Shown: positions 1 to 8,391, counted from the stretch's first letter. The stretch is DNA of 39,591 nt from Oscillospiraceae bacterium (GCA_017523995.1 JAFWUX010000120.1:1-39591); one strand, 5' to 3'. A program made the numbers and translations. The notes: generated by a model not told the origin, from the letters alone.

Positions 1-28
1 ACGGATTGAAAATGGGGCGCTGCCTCAA

Positions 29-302
29 CAATGCTAACAACTTAAGGCGCACACGGCGAAGCCGAAATAAAAGTTGTGGTCGAGCTTTTTCAAAAGCTCG
101 CAGGTTTCCAAAGGGCAGCGCCCTTTGGTCGCTCTCCGCAGAGAGCGAAACTCCCCAGCGTCAAGAGCTCCGCAGGGGTGAATCCGATAAAACGATCCGG
201 TGGATCGTTTTTCGGAGAGGGGCGCCCTGCGATAGAGGGCGCCCCTAAGTGAATTGCAGAGCAATTCACTTAGAAGCGCAACACCTTAAGTTGTTAGCAT
301 TG
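29..302. mobile_element. MITE-like non-coding insertion with 19-bp terminal inverted repeats
   Basis: The ends are perfect 19-bp inverted repeats: CAATGCTAACAACTTAAGG at 29-47 and its reverse complement at 284-302. The element is flanked by an exact 10-bp direct repeat, GCTGCCTCAA, at 19-28 and 303-312, as expected of a target-site duplication. No plausible transposase or other gene lies inside. The interior is a chain of hairpins: the A core (64-160), arms TCCG..CGGA with AACGATCC/GGATCGTT (183-216), GGGGCGCCCT/AGGGCGCCCC (219-245), and AAGTGAATTGC/GCAATTCACTT (246-271). Size, inverted repeats, target duplication and lack of coding capacity fit a miniature inverted-repeat element mobilised in trans. 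The transposase family is not identifiable here. Confidence 0.75.
64..160. repeat. Family A structured repeat core, copy 1
   Basis: This block starts GAAATAAAAGTT and ends AACTCCCCAGCG. It contains three hairpins: CGAGCTTTT/AAAAGCTCG, CCAAAGGGC/GCCCTTTGG and CGCTCTC-CGCA-GAGAGCG. A second copy lies at 32553-32645, with different stem bases but the same pairings. Confidence 0.75.
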
Positions 303-368
303 GCTGCCTCAAACCCTGCCAAAGGCTCAGTGACCCTTTGGAATTCCATTTGAATTCTGAATAACAGG

Positions 369-409
369 AAAGCCGCTCGATTACGCATTCTGCATAATTG
401 AGCGGCTTT
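369..409. terminator. Family C terminator hairpin (GCCGCTC...GAGCGGC)
   Basis: A ten-base stem, AAAGCCGCTC/GAGCGGCTTT, encloses a second small stem. It is A-rich on the left and T-rich on the right, so it could act in both directions. It lies 30 bases beyond the stop of the minus-strand VWA lipoprotein gene. The same hairpin type recurs at 6283, 8327, 32842 and 36019, each time next to a gene end or a B repeat. Confidence 0.7.
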
Positions 410-439
410 TTCTGATTCAAATCCGGCGAAACCTCATGA

Positions 440-1816
440 TCAATCCGGCGAAGATATCTCTTTGATATTCCGGACGATGATATCATGCAGGAGCTCGACG
501 TCATAATCGCCGATGATCGGTTCGAGATGCGAATCGCCGACGCCGGAGTCATCGGTCAGGAAAACATAGTTTGCGCCGGTCATAATGGCAAGCGCTCTGC
601 CGAAAAGCTCCGTCTCGCGCTCCGCATTCGAGGCGACAACCGGCACCACGCGGATGCCCTTTTTCGCTGCCTGCCGAACGGCGGCTTCGATCAGCTCCGC
701 TTCTGCAGAACCGTCATGCGGCGGCGCATCGAAAATCAGGAACGCAATCTTGTTTGCGTCATCCTGCCATTCTCCGCTGTTGAGCACCTCAGCAAGGATT
801 TCGGCAACTGCCTCCGGCGTATCTCCGCCGCCGTCCGCGTATTCCTTGTTGAGCGCCCGCTGAATCTCTTTGACATCATCCGTGAACGGGTTGCAGCGCG
901 TGACATATTCGTCGCCTTCATCCTTATAGAAATTGACGGAGAACGTCACGCCCTCTGCGGCGACCTCCTCTGCAATCGCGGAGAAATCCTTTTGCAGATA
1001 GGTGATCTCGTCGCCCATTGAACCGGTTGTATCGAGGATAAAGCTGACCTGCGTCTTGTCATACTGCTTTGATGCGCTGCCGGTTTCTATCGTGAATTCC
1101 AGTGTCGGGACATTGACGCCGCCCTGTCCGGCGCTGTTTGCGGGCGCCGTGAATGTGACCGCATCAGCGTCCGCAGTCTGCAATGTCATGCTCTGACCGG
1201 CGCAGCGTGCATCATAGAACAGATATGCCATGCCGTTTTGATCGGTTTTTGCAGCCCAGATATTTGCATCCTGATCCCCGAGTGCGAGCGTGACAACCTG
1301 ATTTGCGGCAGGTGCGCCGCCGTTCGTGACGGTCACGGCAACGCGGTTGACGGGGTTCAGCCCGTAGGACGGAAATTCAATTGTGCCGTTGTGGACGAGG
1401 TTTGCAAAGAAGCCCCAGTTTTCGTTGTCGTTCCATTCGCCTGCGGTCAGGACAAAGGGCTCGGCGCTGTTGTCGATGTAGGGCTCCGGCTCGGGTTCCG
1501 CATCCGGTGCGAGCACTTCGCCGCCGTCGGCATCCGGTGCGGCTTCTGCCGGCATTTCCTCGCTGCCTGCGCTTTTTGCGGCATACATCGCGTCCATGAA
1601 AAGGGCTTCACCCTCGCGGGCAGCCTCCTCAGGCGCCTCTGCAGCGGCAGGCGCCTCCTCCGGTGCCGCACTTGCTTCTGCACCGTCTGCACGGTCTGCC
1701 TTTGCGGCATTCATTTCCTCCTCACCGGCAAAATCGGCGGAACTTGTGCTGCTGCCGCAGCCTGTCAGCATCATGGCAGCGAGCAGGAGTGCTGTGAATG
1801 TGTATTGTTTTTTCAT
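440..1816 (-). CDS. Secreted lipoprotein with von Willebrand factor A domain
   Basis: The 458-residue product begins with a lipoprotein signal ending in the lipobox LTGC, so Cys20 should be lipid-anchored on the outer face of the membrane. Residues about 25-115 are an Ala/Glu/Pro-rich low-complexity spacer. A beta-rich region follows (about 120-245), and then a C-terminal VWA domain with a MIDAS-like metal motif, DTTGSMG (about 262-268). VWA domains of this kind bind a ligand or partner through a divalent metal; the partner is unknown. The start is supported by AAAGGAGGGG a few bases upstream. The gene stands alone and is convergent with nothing nearby. Function beyond a surface VWA protein is not determinable. 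Confidence 0.85.
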   Translation of the reverse strand: MKKQYTFTALLLAAMMLTGCGSSTSSADFAGEEEMNAAKADRADGAEASAAPEEAPAAAEAPEEAAREGEALFMDAMYAAKSAGSEEMPAEAAPDADGGEVLAPDAEPEPEPYIDNSAEPFVLTAGEWNDNENWGFFANLVHNGTIEFPSYGLNPVNRVAVTVTNGGAPAANQVVTLALGDQDANIWAAKTDQNGMAYLFYDARCAGQSMTLQTADADAVTFTAPANSAGQGGVNVPTLEFTIETGSASKQYDKTQVSFILDTTGSMGDEITYLQKDFSAIAEEVAAEGVTFSVNFYKDEGDEYVTRCNPFTDDVKEIQRALNKEYADGGGDTPEAVAEILAEVLNSGEWQDDANKIAFLIFDAPPHDGSAEAELIEAAVRQAAKKGIRVVPVVASNAERETELFGRALAIMTGANYVFLTDDSGVGDSHLEPIIGDYDVELLHDIIVRNIKEISSPD

Positions 1817-2050
1817 GGGTGATCCCCTCCTTTGCTTCTATTACGCCGCAGGAGATGCTGATTCCTTATACGAATCTGAATTTCAGCAATCTGCACAAGG
1901 CAAATGATGCGGATTTATGCAGCTTGTCCAATCGGGGTGAATGAGCGCAAGTCCATTGTAATGCCATGATTCTCATAAAATTCGTATATATTACAAACCT
2001 CCGTATTCTTCTATTTTTTATTATTTCACTTCAAAACCGCCGACATAAAT

Positions 2051-2082
2051 TTCTCATTTCACATTTCACATTTCTCATTTTT
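2051..2082. repeat. Pyrimidine ladder, family D-like
   Basis: TTCTCATTTC and ACATTTC units repeat here in the fhs leader region. Similar ladders occur at 28821-28857, 30979-31005 and 31043-31090. The rest of the gap 1817-2095 holds nothing recognisable; I found no convincing minus-strand promoter for the VWA gene and no tetrahydrofolate riboswitch. Confidence 0.5.
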
Positions 2083-2095
2083 TTCGCTTCTCCCA

Positions 2096-2124
2096 TTGAA
2101 ATTTTAATCAATATATGGTATACT
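2096..2124 (+). promoter_or_regulatory. Sigma-A-type promoter of the fhs operon
   Basis: TTGAAA at 2096-2101 is separated by 17 bases from TATACT at 2119-2124, which places the transcript start about 50 bases before the fhs start codon. It is read from consensus match and position only. Confidence 0.7.
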
Positions 2125-2184
2125 GATATTGTCTATTTTACTGCAAAATACAGCTTCAAAGCTGAAAATCAGGAGGAAATCATC

Positions 2185-3852
2185 ATGCTTACAGACATTG
2201 AGATCGCACAATCCGTTCCCATGCGTCCGATCACGGAGATCGCGCAGACAGCAGGCATCCCCGATGAGGCACTCGAGCAGTACGGCAGATACAAGGCGAA
2301 GATCGACCTTGCAAAGCTGCCGAAATCGGAGAAGCAGGGCAAGCTCGTCCTTGTGACCGCGATCAACCCGACCGCTGCCGGTGAGGGCAAGACCACCACA
2401 ACAATCGGTCTTGCGGACGGCATGCGCAGAATCGGAAAGAATGTCATGGTCGCGCTGCGTGAGCCCTCGCTCGGACCGGTCTTCGGCATCAAGGGCGGCG
2501 CGGCAGGCGGCGGCTATGCGCAGGTTGTCCCGATGGAGGATATCAACCTGCACTTCACCGGCGATTTCCACGCAATCGGCGCTGCGAACAATCTGCTCGC
2601 GGCAATGCTCGATAACCACATCTATCAGGGCAATGCGCTGAACATCGACCCGCGCCGCATCACATGGAAGCGCTGCGTTGATATGAATGACCGTCAGCTC
2701 CGCTATATTGCGGACGGTCTCGGCGGCAGAATCAACGGCGTGCCGCGTGAGGACGGCTATGATATCACGGTCGCATCCGAAATTATGGCGGTGTTCTGCC
2801 TCGCGACCTCGATCACCGACCTCAAGGAGCGTCTCGCGCGCATCGTGGTCGCATATACCTATGATGAAAAGCCCGTCACGGCAGGCGATCTGCATGCTGT
2901 CGGCGCAATGACCGCACTGCTCAAGGACGCGCTCAAGCCGAATCTCGTGCAGACGCTCGAGGGCACACCGGCGCTTGTTCACGGCGGACCGTTTGCCAAC
3001 ATCGCACACGGCTGCAACTCTGTCCTTGCGACAAAGACCGCGCTTCAGCTCGGTGACTACGCGATCACGGAGGCAGGCTTCGGCGCAGATCTCGGCGCAG
3101 AGAAGTTCCTCGATATCAAGTGCCGCATGGCAGGTCTGACGCCCTCTGCGGTTGTCATTGTCGCGACAATCCGCGCACTGAAGCTGCACGGCGGTCTTGC
3201 AAAGACCGAACTCGGCTCGGAGAATCTTGCCGCACTCGAAGCGGGCATCCCGAATCTGCTGCGCCATGTCGCGAACATCAAGGAGGTTTACAAGCTCCCG
3301 TCCGTTGTCGCGATCAACCGCTTCCCGACTGACACCGATGCAGAGGTCAAGCTGATCATCGAGAAGTGCAAGGCGCTGGGCGTCAATGTGGTGCTGTCGA
3401 ATGTCTGGGCAGAGGGCGGCAAAGGCGGCGAGGATCTCGCACGCGAGGTTGTCCGTCTCTGCGAGGAGGAAAAGGGCGACTTCTCCTTCTCCTATGAGCT
3501 CGACGGCACGATCGAGGAGAAGATCGAGGCAATCGTCAAGCGCGTCTACCGCGGCGACGGCATCAACATCCTTCCGGCTGCACAGAAGCAGATTGCACAG
3601 CTCACAGCCCTCGGCTTCGACAAGCTGCCGGTCTGCATGGCGAAAACGCAATACAGCTTCACCGACGATAAGGATGTGCTCGGCGCACCGGAAGGCTTCA
3701 CCGTCACAATCCGCAATGTAAAGGTTTCCGCAGGCGCAGGCTTCATCGTCGCGCTGACCGGTGACATCATGACCATGCCGGGACTGCCGAAGAAGCCCGC
3801 CGCAGAAAATATCGACGTCGATGCAGACGGAAAAATCTCCGGTCTGTTCTGA
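2185..3852 (+). CDS. fhs: Formate--tetrahydrofolate ligase
   Basis: This enzyme makes 10-formyltetrahydrofolate from formate, ATP and tetrahydrofolate in the cytoplasm, feeding purine synthesis and one-carbon metabolism. The 555-residue length is normal for the family. The nucleotide-binding motif [15 protein letters not shown] is at residues 61-75, and long stretches such as [21 protein letters not shown] match the family. The open frame extends upstream to 1966, but the ATG at 2185 is chosen because AGGAGG lies 9 bases before it and the protein then starts where homologues do. The stop codon overlaps the next start (TGATG), so the downstream unknown gene is translationally coupled. Stop codon is TGA. 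Confidence 0.97.
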   Translation: MLTDIEIAQSVPMRPITEIAQTAGIPDEALEQYGRYKAKIDLAKLPKSEKQGKLVLVTAINPTAAGEGKTTTTIGLADGMRRIGKNVMVALREPSLGPVFGIKGGAAGGGYAQVVPMEDINLHFTGDFHAIGAANNLLAAMLDNHIYQGNALNIDPRRITWKRCVDMNDRQLRYIADGLGGRINGVPREDGYDITVASEIMAVFCLATSITDLKERLARIVVAYTYDEKPVTAGDLHAVGAMTALLKDALKPNLVQTLEGTPALVHGGPFANIAHGCNSVLATKTALQLGDYAITEAGFGADLGAEKFLDIKCRMAGLTPSAVVIVATIRALKLHGGLAKTELGSENLAALEAGIPNLLRHVANIKEVYKLPSVVAINRFPTDTDAEVKLIIEKCKALGVNVVLSNVWAEGGKGGEDLAREVVRLCEEEKGDFSFSYELDGTIEEKIEAIVKRVYRGDGINILPAAQKQIAQLTALGFDKLPVCMAKTQYSFTDDKDVLGAPEGFTVTIRNVKVSAGAGFIVALTGDIMTMPGLPKKPAAENIDVDADGKISGLF

Positions 3853-4658
3853 TGGCAGAACAAATCACCGGCGCGGATCTCCGGCTCTGCCTGCCGCACA
3901 ATGAGATCCCGACAGCGGATTTCATCGCGCTTGCAAAGGAACTGATGCTGTTCAAGCCGACCGGTATCACCGCAAACCGCGCGGTGCGGCACTTCCGGCG
4001 GCTTGGCAGAAGAATCTACTGGGATATTCTGCAGCAGAATCTGGAGGAGGATGCGGTCTTTGAATCAAAGGCGCACGGCGAGTACGGCGGCGCGCTGACA
4101 TTCAGATCGTATCCGGAGACCGGCACAATCGAAGCGGAACTGTGGAACGGCAGCGACTGTGATTTTGAAACCGTGCGCGGGATTGTGCAGCGGTTTGCGC
4201 AGACGCATCCGGTGATCTGCGGAACGCTGCGCACTGTGCAGGAAACGCTCTGGAACCGGTACGGTTCGTATATTGTGAACGGTGTCAACTATTCATTGAA
4301 AAGCTGCACGTATGAGCATCCCGAGCTGCCGGAAATCCGCCTTGACAGCAGCGGAAATATCGACAATACGCAGTTTTCCGGATACGGCACATCGTTCTGC
4401 GGCGTGTGGTTCGGGTGCAGCTATGAAATGTGGTTCGGCAAGGCGTATGATAAGTATATCCCGCATGCGCTGCTTTCATCCTTTCGGAACTGCGAACAGA
4501 ATGAAATACTGGAAAACGGCACCGTGCATATCGTGATGTACGATGCGCCGGATGCGTTCAAATCCAAAGAATCGCTGCGCCGCGCATGGAGCTGGCGTGC
4601 GCACACGGATTATGTCAGCCTTGCGGCGGAATGGCAAAAGCGACTGGAAAAAACATAA
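3852..4658 (+). CDS. Unknown protein coupled to fhs
   Basis: I do not recognise this 268-residue protein. It has no signal peptide or membrane segment and is rich in Trp, Tyr and Cys, with a cluster SGYGTSFCGVWFGCSYEMWFG at about 177-197. The ATG overlaps the fhs stop codon by one base, and codon usage matches the neighbours, so it is probably a real, translationally coupled gene. There is no separate promoter. A role linked to formyl-tetrahydrofolate use is only a guess from position. Its stop lies 20 bases before the putP start, making a three-gene operon. Confidence 0.75.
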   Translation: MAEQITGADLRLCLPHNEIPTADFIALAKELMLFKPTGITANRAVRHFRRLGRRIYWDILQQNLEEDAVFESKAHGEYGGALTFRSYPETGTIEAELWNGSDCDFETVRGIVQRFAQTHPVICGTLRTVQETLWNRYGSYIVNGVNYSLKSCTYEHPELPEIRLDSSGNIDNTQFSGYGTSFCGVWFGCSYEMWFGKAYDKYIPHALLSSFRNCEQNEILENGTVHIVMYDAPDAFKSKESLRRAWSWRAHTDYVSLAAEWQKRLEKT

Positions 4659-4678
4659 AAAAGGAGGATGTACCCCCA

Positions 4679-6235
4679 ATGGAAAGTAATATCGTCGGCA
4701 TTCTGGTGACGATCATCGTCTACTTAGGCGGCATGATCGCGATCGGTGCCGTATTCTCAAAGAAGAACAAGGATGTCAGCGACTTCTATCTCGGCGGCAG
4801 AAAGCTCGGCCCGCTGGTCTCCGCAATGAGCGCTGAGGCTTCGGATATGAGCTCGTGGCTGCTGATGGGTCTGCCGGGACTTGCCTATCTCTGCGGCGTT
4901 GCAGAGGCGGGCTGGACCGCAATCGGTCTGGCAATCGGAACCTATCTCAACTGGCTGTTCGTTGCAAAGCGTCTGCGCGTCTACTCGCAGAAAACAAACT
5001 CGATCACGATTCCGGATTTCTTCTCCGACCGCTATCACGATGACAAGCATGTGCTCTCCGGCATCGCGGCACTGGTCATTCTGATCTTCTTCGTGCCGTA
5101 TACCGCATCGGGCTTCTCGGCATGCGGCAAGCTGTTCGGCACACTGTTCAGCATGGATTATCATGTTGCGATGATCCTTGCGGCTGTTATCATCATTGCC
5201 TACACGAGCATGGGCGGATTCCTCGCAGCGAGCTTCACCGACCTGATTCAGAGCATCGTCATGACCACCGCACTGACGATCATCGTGATCTTCGGCATCA
5301 GCAATGCAGGCGGCTGGGATGCGGTTGTGGACAATGCAAAGTCCATTCCGGATTACCTGCACATGAACGTTACGCGCTCGCTGAACGCAGACGGCAGCTT
5401 TTCGCAGACCGGCTACGGTTTCCTGCCGATTGCTTCGACGCTCGCATGGGGTCTCGGCTACTTCGGCATGCCGCATATCCTGCTGCGCTTCATGGCGATT
5501 GAAGATCAGCACAAGATCAAGCTTTCCCGCCGCATCGCAAGCATCTGGGTTGTGATCGCAATGGGCGTTGCAATCCTGATCGGCATTGTCGGCAATCAGC
5601 TTTCCGTCAACGGCAAGCTCGGCACACTCTACGGCGCCAATACCAACAACTCCGAGACAATCATCATGGAAATGGCAAAGCTGCTCTCGAAGCACGGCTT
5701 TGCAGCGGCAATGGTCGCCGGTCTGATCTTCGCAGGTATCCTTGCCTGCACGATGTCCACCTCGGATTCGCAGCTGCTCGCAGCATCCTCGTCGATGTCT
5801 GAGAACATCATGAAGGGCGTGTTCAAGATGAAGCTGAACGAGAAGCAGTCGATGCTCGTTGCACGCTGCGTCCTCGTTGTGATTGCAGTGCTCGGCGTCA
5901 TCCTCGCATGGAACCCGAACAGCTCTGTGTTCCGCGTTGTCTCGTTCGCATGGGCAGGCTTCGGCGCGACATTCGGTCCGGTTATGCTGACCGCACTGTT
6001 CTGGAAGCGCTCCAACAAGTACGGCGCAATCGCCGGACTGGTTGTCGGCGGCATCATGATCTTCGTCTGGAAGTTCATTGTCCGTCCGCTCGGCGGCGCA
6101 CTGGATATCTATGAACTGCTGCCCGCATTCATCTGCGCACTCGTCGCGATCATCGCGGTTTCGCTCGTCACCGGTCAGCCGGAGAAATCCGTCACCGATG
6201 AATATGAGGAAGTCAACAAGATGCTCAAAGCGTAA
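4679..6235 (+). CDS. putP: Sodium/proline symporter, SSS family
   Basis: The 518-residue integral membrane protein takes up proline with sodium. It has the family's 12-13 hydrophobic segments and the signature YLGGRKLGP followed by SAEASDMSSWLLMGLPG (about 37-67). Asp56 corresponds to the sodium-binding Asp55 of Escherichia coli PutP. The segment CTMSTSDSQLL (around residue 360) carries the Ser/Thr residues of the second sodium-site helix. The start at 4679 is chosen over an upstream in-frame ATG at 4586 because AAGGAGG lies at 4661-4667 and the upstream extension runs back into the preceding gene. The operon ends at the terminator at 6283. Confidence 0.93.
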   Translation: MESNIVGILVTIIVYLGGMIAIGAVFSKKNKDVSDFYLGGRKLGPLVSAMSAEASDMSSWLLMGLPGLAYLCGVAEAGWTAIGLAIGTYLNWLFVAKRLRVYSQKTNSITIPDFFSDRYHDDKHVLSGIAALVILIFFVPYTASGFSACGKLFGTLFSMDYHVAMILAAVIIIAYTSMGGFLAASFTDLIQSIVMTTALTIIVIFGISNAGGWDAVVDNAKSIPDYLHMNVTRSLNADGSFSQTGYGFLPIASTLAWGLGYFGMPHILLRFMAIEDQHKIKLSRRIASIWVVIAMGVAILIGIVGNQLSVNGKLGTLYGANTNNSETIIMEMAKLLSKHGFAAAMVAGLIFAGILACTMSTSDSQLLAASSSMSENIMKGVFKMKLNEKQSMLVARCVLVVIAVLGVILAWNPNSSVFRVVSFAWAGFGATFGPVMLTALFWKRSNKYGAIAGLVVGGIMIFVWKFIVRPLGGALDIYELLPAFICALVAIIAVSLVTGQPEKSVTDEYEEVNKMLKA

Positions 6236-6282
6236 GTGACAGAGAACTCCATCTGAATGACTGTTTTGTATAGGAATCAGAA

Positions 6283-6324
6283 AAAGCCGCTCAGGTTTGC
6301 ATCATGCAAAAACTGAGCGGCTTT
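6283..6324 (+). terminator. Family C terminator after putP
   Basis: The stem is AAAGCCGCTCAG/CTGAGCGGCTTT, with a nested perfect stem TTTGCA-TCA-TGCAAA in the loop. It lies 48 bases after the putP stop codon. Confidence 0.8.
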
Positions 6325-6354
6325 CTGCTTCATTTCGCATAAAGTGTGCAGAGA

Positions 6355-6395
6355 AAACAAGCCGTTCCAATTTGTTTCATTGGAACGGCTTGTTT
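6355..6395 (-). terminator. Terminator of the GH11/dockerin gene
   Basis: A 16-bp perfect stem, AAACAAGCCGTTCCAA/TTGGAACGGCTTGTTT, lies 23 bases past the stop codon of the minus-strand gene at 6418. The T-rich arm on the minus strand makes it an intrinsic terminator. It may also act on the plus strand. Confidence 0.85.
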
Positions 6396-6417
6396 GATTG
6401 ATGTATTCGGTTTGCGC

Positions 6418-8061
6418 TCACGCCTGTGCAAGAAGATACTGTTTGAGCATTGTGAGATCGGCTGCATTCAGGAGACCGTCGCCGTTGAGGTCGGCGTTTT
6501 TCCAGTTTGCGTAGTCTGTTCTTCCGGTCATCAGGTAATCCTGCAGGATCTCCAGATCGCCGTAACCCACAGGCTGATCCGCATCATCATCGGGCAGTGC
6601 AATATCGGGCTGATCCCCGTATCCCCACATACTCACATTATTTTTTGTGACATTCACTTTGCCGGAGCTGTTGAAAGCACTGACAAAGAAGGAGGCATCA
6701 CGGAGATTTCCGCTCATGTCCCATTCCTCTTTGCTCCATTCCTTAAAATGAATGTAAATGTCGATGGCTCCCCTCTGCGCTGAGACGTCCGGAACCTGAT
6801 TATTATCTGCAATACTCCAGTACTGATAATAGGTCTGCTCTCCGAGGATACTCGGCGCATCCGTTTTCATTGTGCGGAAAATCCTGTAGGCACGGCCGTT
6901 TATCATCACGGTACGGGCATTCCCGTTCTGCGGAGTCGGACGCCACTCATGCCAGCCGTCCACAATATAATACTCTGCAAGCGGATACTCACCCTCGCAG
7001 TCCGTAAACCAGCCGTGCACGCCGTAAAAGGAGACGCCCTTCGCTTCATACTCCATTGCATAGTCACATCTGAGGCCCTGATAATGCTCATAGGATTTAT
7101 TCTGCCGCAGCTGCATCCCCATGCTGACCATCGTATCATGCGTCTGATCCCAGTTGAATGTGAAGCCGCCGCCGTTCTCATTACACTTGAAAGAAACGTC
7201 ACCGATATTTCGGGCGTTCCAGACCTCGTATGCATAGCGGCCGTCCTTGCTCACGCCGTTGTCCGCGTAATCAACGCCGGATTCGGGCTCTACGGGTTCT
7301 GAGCTGTTGAAACGGATCTGATTCTTCCGGATTTCTGCTTCGCCGGAGCTCTGCCAGCCGTCCACCTCAAAGAACACGCCGTCCACCTTTCCGCTGACAT
7401 CGAGACCTGCCTGCTCCCACGCCTTGAGGTGCTCACTGACAGAAATCTTCTTTTTGCAGGAGGCAGCGCCTTCCTTGCCGACCGGATTCTGCTTCTCCGC
7501 GATCACGCTCATATACTTCAATGTCAGATCGGGCGAATCAAAGCTGCTGACTGTTTCGCGGAACATCTCGTAGATACAGCCGTCAATCTTGACTTTGCCC
7601 ACGGACTCCATGCCCTCTGCCGGATTCCATTCCGTGTAGCCGTCAACGATATAGAACTCGACCAGCGTTCTGCCGCCGACAGCAGTTCCGCCTTTCACGA
7701 GCCAGCCCTCAACACCGAACTGCGCATAGCCGTCCGCCTGGAATGAAAGGTCATAGTCGCAGACGATCGAGCCGAGGGATTTGTAATCTTTCAGCGTCTG
7801 CGGCGCGATGCCCTTGGCGAACATGCAGTCCGAGGCATCCTCCCATTTGCAGGAGAATTCACCGTATTCCTTCTCGTTTCCGTCAAAGGAGATGCCATCC
7901 TTGCCGTCAGCGCTCCATACCTTGTAGGCATAGGTATTGTCCGGCGTTGTACCTCTGTCCGTGTAGCCCTCTGCTGCTGCGTTCAGTTCCTGTGCTGTGA
8001 ACGGCGCAGATGTGCATGCAAGCACAGCCGCACCGACCAGCCCGAATATCTGTTTTTTCAT
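6418..8061 (-). CDS. Secreted double GH11-like protein with C-terminal dockerin
   Basis: The 547-residue product has a signal peptide (about 1-29), two domains resembling GH11 xylanases (about 40-252 and 275-477), an acidic linker and a dockerin-like end (about 498-545, DLNGDGLLNAADLTMLKQYLL). In GH11 the nucleophile lies in LVEYYIVD and the acid/base Glu in VEGYQSSG. Both nucleophiles are kept (E135 in LVEFYIVD, E363 in LAEYYIVD). The acid/base position is D234 in VDGWQSSG of domain 1 and S461 in VSAFNSSG of domain 2. Domain 2 is probably not a normal retaining xylanase, and domain 1 may be weak or altered. In the dockerin the first calcium loop is degenerate and the second is intact. The start is supported by AGGGGGGAA upstream. 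It is probably exported and bound to a cohesin. Confidence 0.88.
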   Translation of the reverse strand: MKKQIFGLVGAAVLACTSAPFTAQELNAAAEGYTDRGTTPDNTYAYKVWSADGKDGISFDGNEKEYGEFSCKWEDASDCMFAKGIAPQTLKDYKSLGSIVCDYDLSFQADGYAQFGVEGWLVKGGTAVGGRTLVEFYIVDGYTEWNPAEGMESVGKVKIDGCIYEMFRETVSSFDSPDLTLKYMSVIAEKQNPVGKEGAASCKKKISVSEHLKAWEQAGLDVSGKVDGVFFEVDGWQSSGEAEIRKNQIRFNSSEPVEPESGVDYADNGVSKDGRYAYEVWNARNIGDVSFKCNENGGGFTFNWDQTHDTMVSMGMQLRQNKSYEHYQGLRCDYAMEYEAKGVSFYGVHGWFTDCEGEYPLAEYYIVDGWHEWRPTPQNGNARTVMINGRAYRIFRTMKTDAPSILGEQTYYQYWSIADNNQVPDVSAQRGAIDIYIHFKEWSKEEWDMSGNLRDASFFVSAFNSSGKVNVTKNNVSMWGYGDQPDIALPDDDADQPVGYGDLEILQDYLMTGRTDYANWKNADLNGDGLLNAADLTMLKQYLLAQA

Positions 8062-8112
8062 ATGTCTTCCCCCCTATGTGACAGATGTTTCCCCCAGTGG
8101 CAAATTGAGCAT

Positions 8113-8151
8113 GTGCAGGACAGCCGCCCCTCTTGCTGATCTGTCCTGCAC
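8113..8151 (-). promoter_or_regulatory. Hairpin in the 5' leader of the GH11/dockerin gene
   Basis: A perfect 11-bp stem, GTGCAGGACAG/CTGTCCTGCAC, with a 17-base loop lies between the promoter and the start codon. No T run follows it, so it is not a simple terminator. It could stabilise the mRNA or bind a regulator. Confidence 0.55.
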
Positions 8152-8166
8152 TGCCGGTACAGTTTC

Positions 8167-8195
8167 ATTGTAGCACAAAATCAACGCTATTTCTA
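8167..8195 (-). promoter_or_regulatory. Probable promoter of the GH11/dockerin gene
   Basis: On the minus strand, TAGAAA (8195-8190) is 17 bases from TACAAT (8172-8167), giving a leader of about 100 bases. The -35 match is only partial. Confidence 0.5.
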
Positions 8196-8275
8196 ATAAA
8201 TTGTTGCGATGAACAGACAGTATCTTGCGAAAAAATGCGGTTTCCGTCATCCGGCATCGCAATTTTTGAGAAGTA

Positions 8276-8308
8276 AGCTGTGGGGATATTATCCCCAGAC
8301 CCCATGTT
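8276..8308. repeat. Family B repeat, partial copy
   Basis: A TGGGGAT/ATCCCCA hairpin is followed by GACCCCATGTTT, the right half of the B repeat. A family C hairpin follows 18 bases later, as it also does after the B copy at 32769. Confidence 0.6.
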
Positions 8309-8326
8309 TCAGCATAAATAGAAGAA

Positions 8327-8363
8327 AGCCGCTCAATATGCGTCATGCGTAAATTGAGCGGCT
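8327..8363. terminator. Family C hairpin
   Basis: The stem is AGCCGCTCAAT/ATTGAGCGGCT. The T run after it is weak. It lies in the gap between the GH11 gene promoter and the end of the ABC exporter operon. Confidence 0.55.
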
Positions 8364-8391
8364 CATTTATCGGGTATCCTATTGCAGACAG

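Larger units (their letters stand above)
9..351. repeat. Family B hairpin repeat, interrupted by an insertion
   Basis: The left part (9-28) begins AAAATGGGGC followed by GCTGCCTCAA. The right part (303-351) repeats GCTGCCTCAA, continues with a CCAAAGG/CCTTTGG hairpin and ends with CCATTT, which can pair with the AAATGG of the left part. Deleting 29-312 rebuilds an element with the same plan as the intact copies at 22924-22986, 32439-32500 and 32769-32826. The 274-bp insert at 29-302 therefore appears to have landed inside a pre-existing B repeat. Confidence 0.7.

Noticed and set aside
1817..2184. Possible tetrahydrofolate riboswitch in the fhs leader
   Set aside because: I could not find the conserved core bases or the stems of that riboswitch class; only a promoter and a pyrimidine ladder are visible.
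2104..3651. 515-codon open frame antisense to fhs
   Set aside because: Shadow of fhs; its composition is that of a reversed GC-rich gene.
8074..8346. 90-codon open frame upstream of the GH11 gene
   Set aside because: It covers the promoter, leader hairpin and repeat sequences and has no ribosome binding site or family resemblance.
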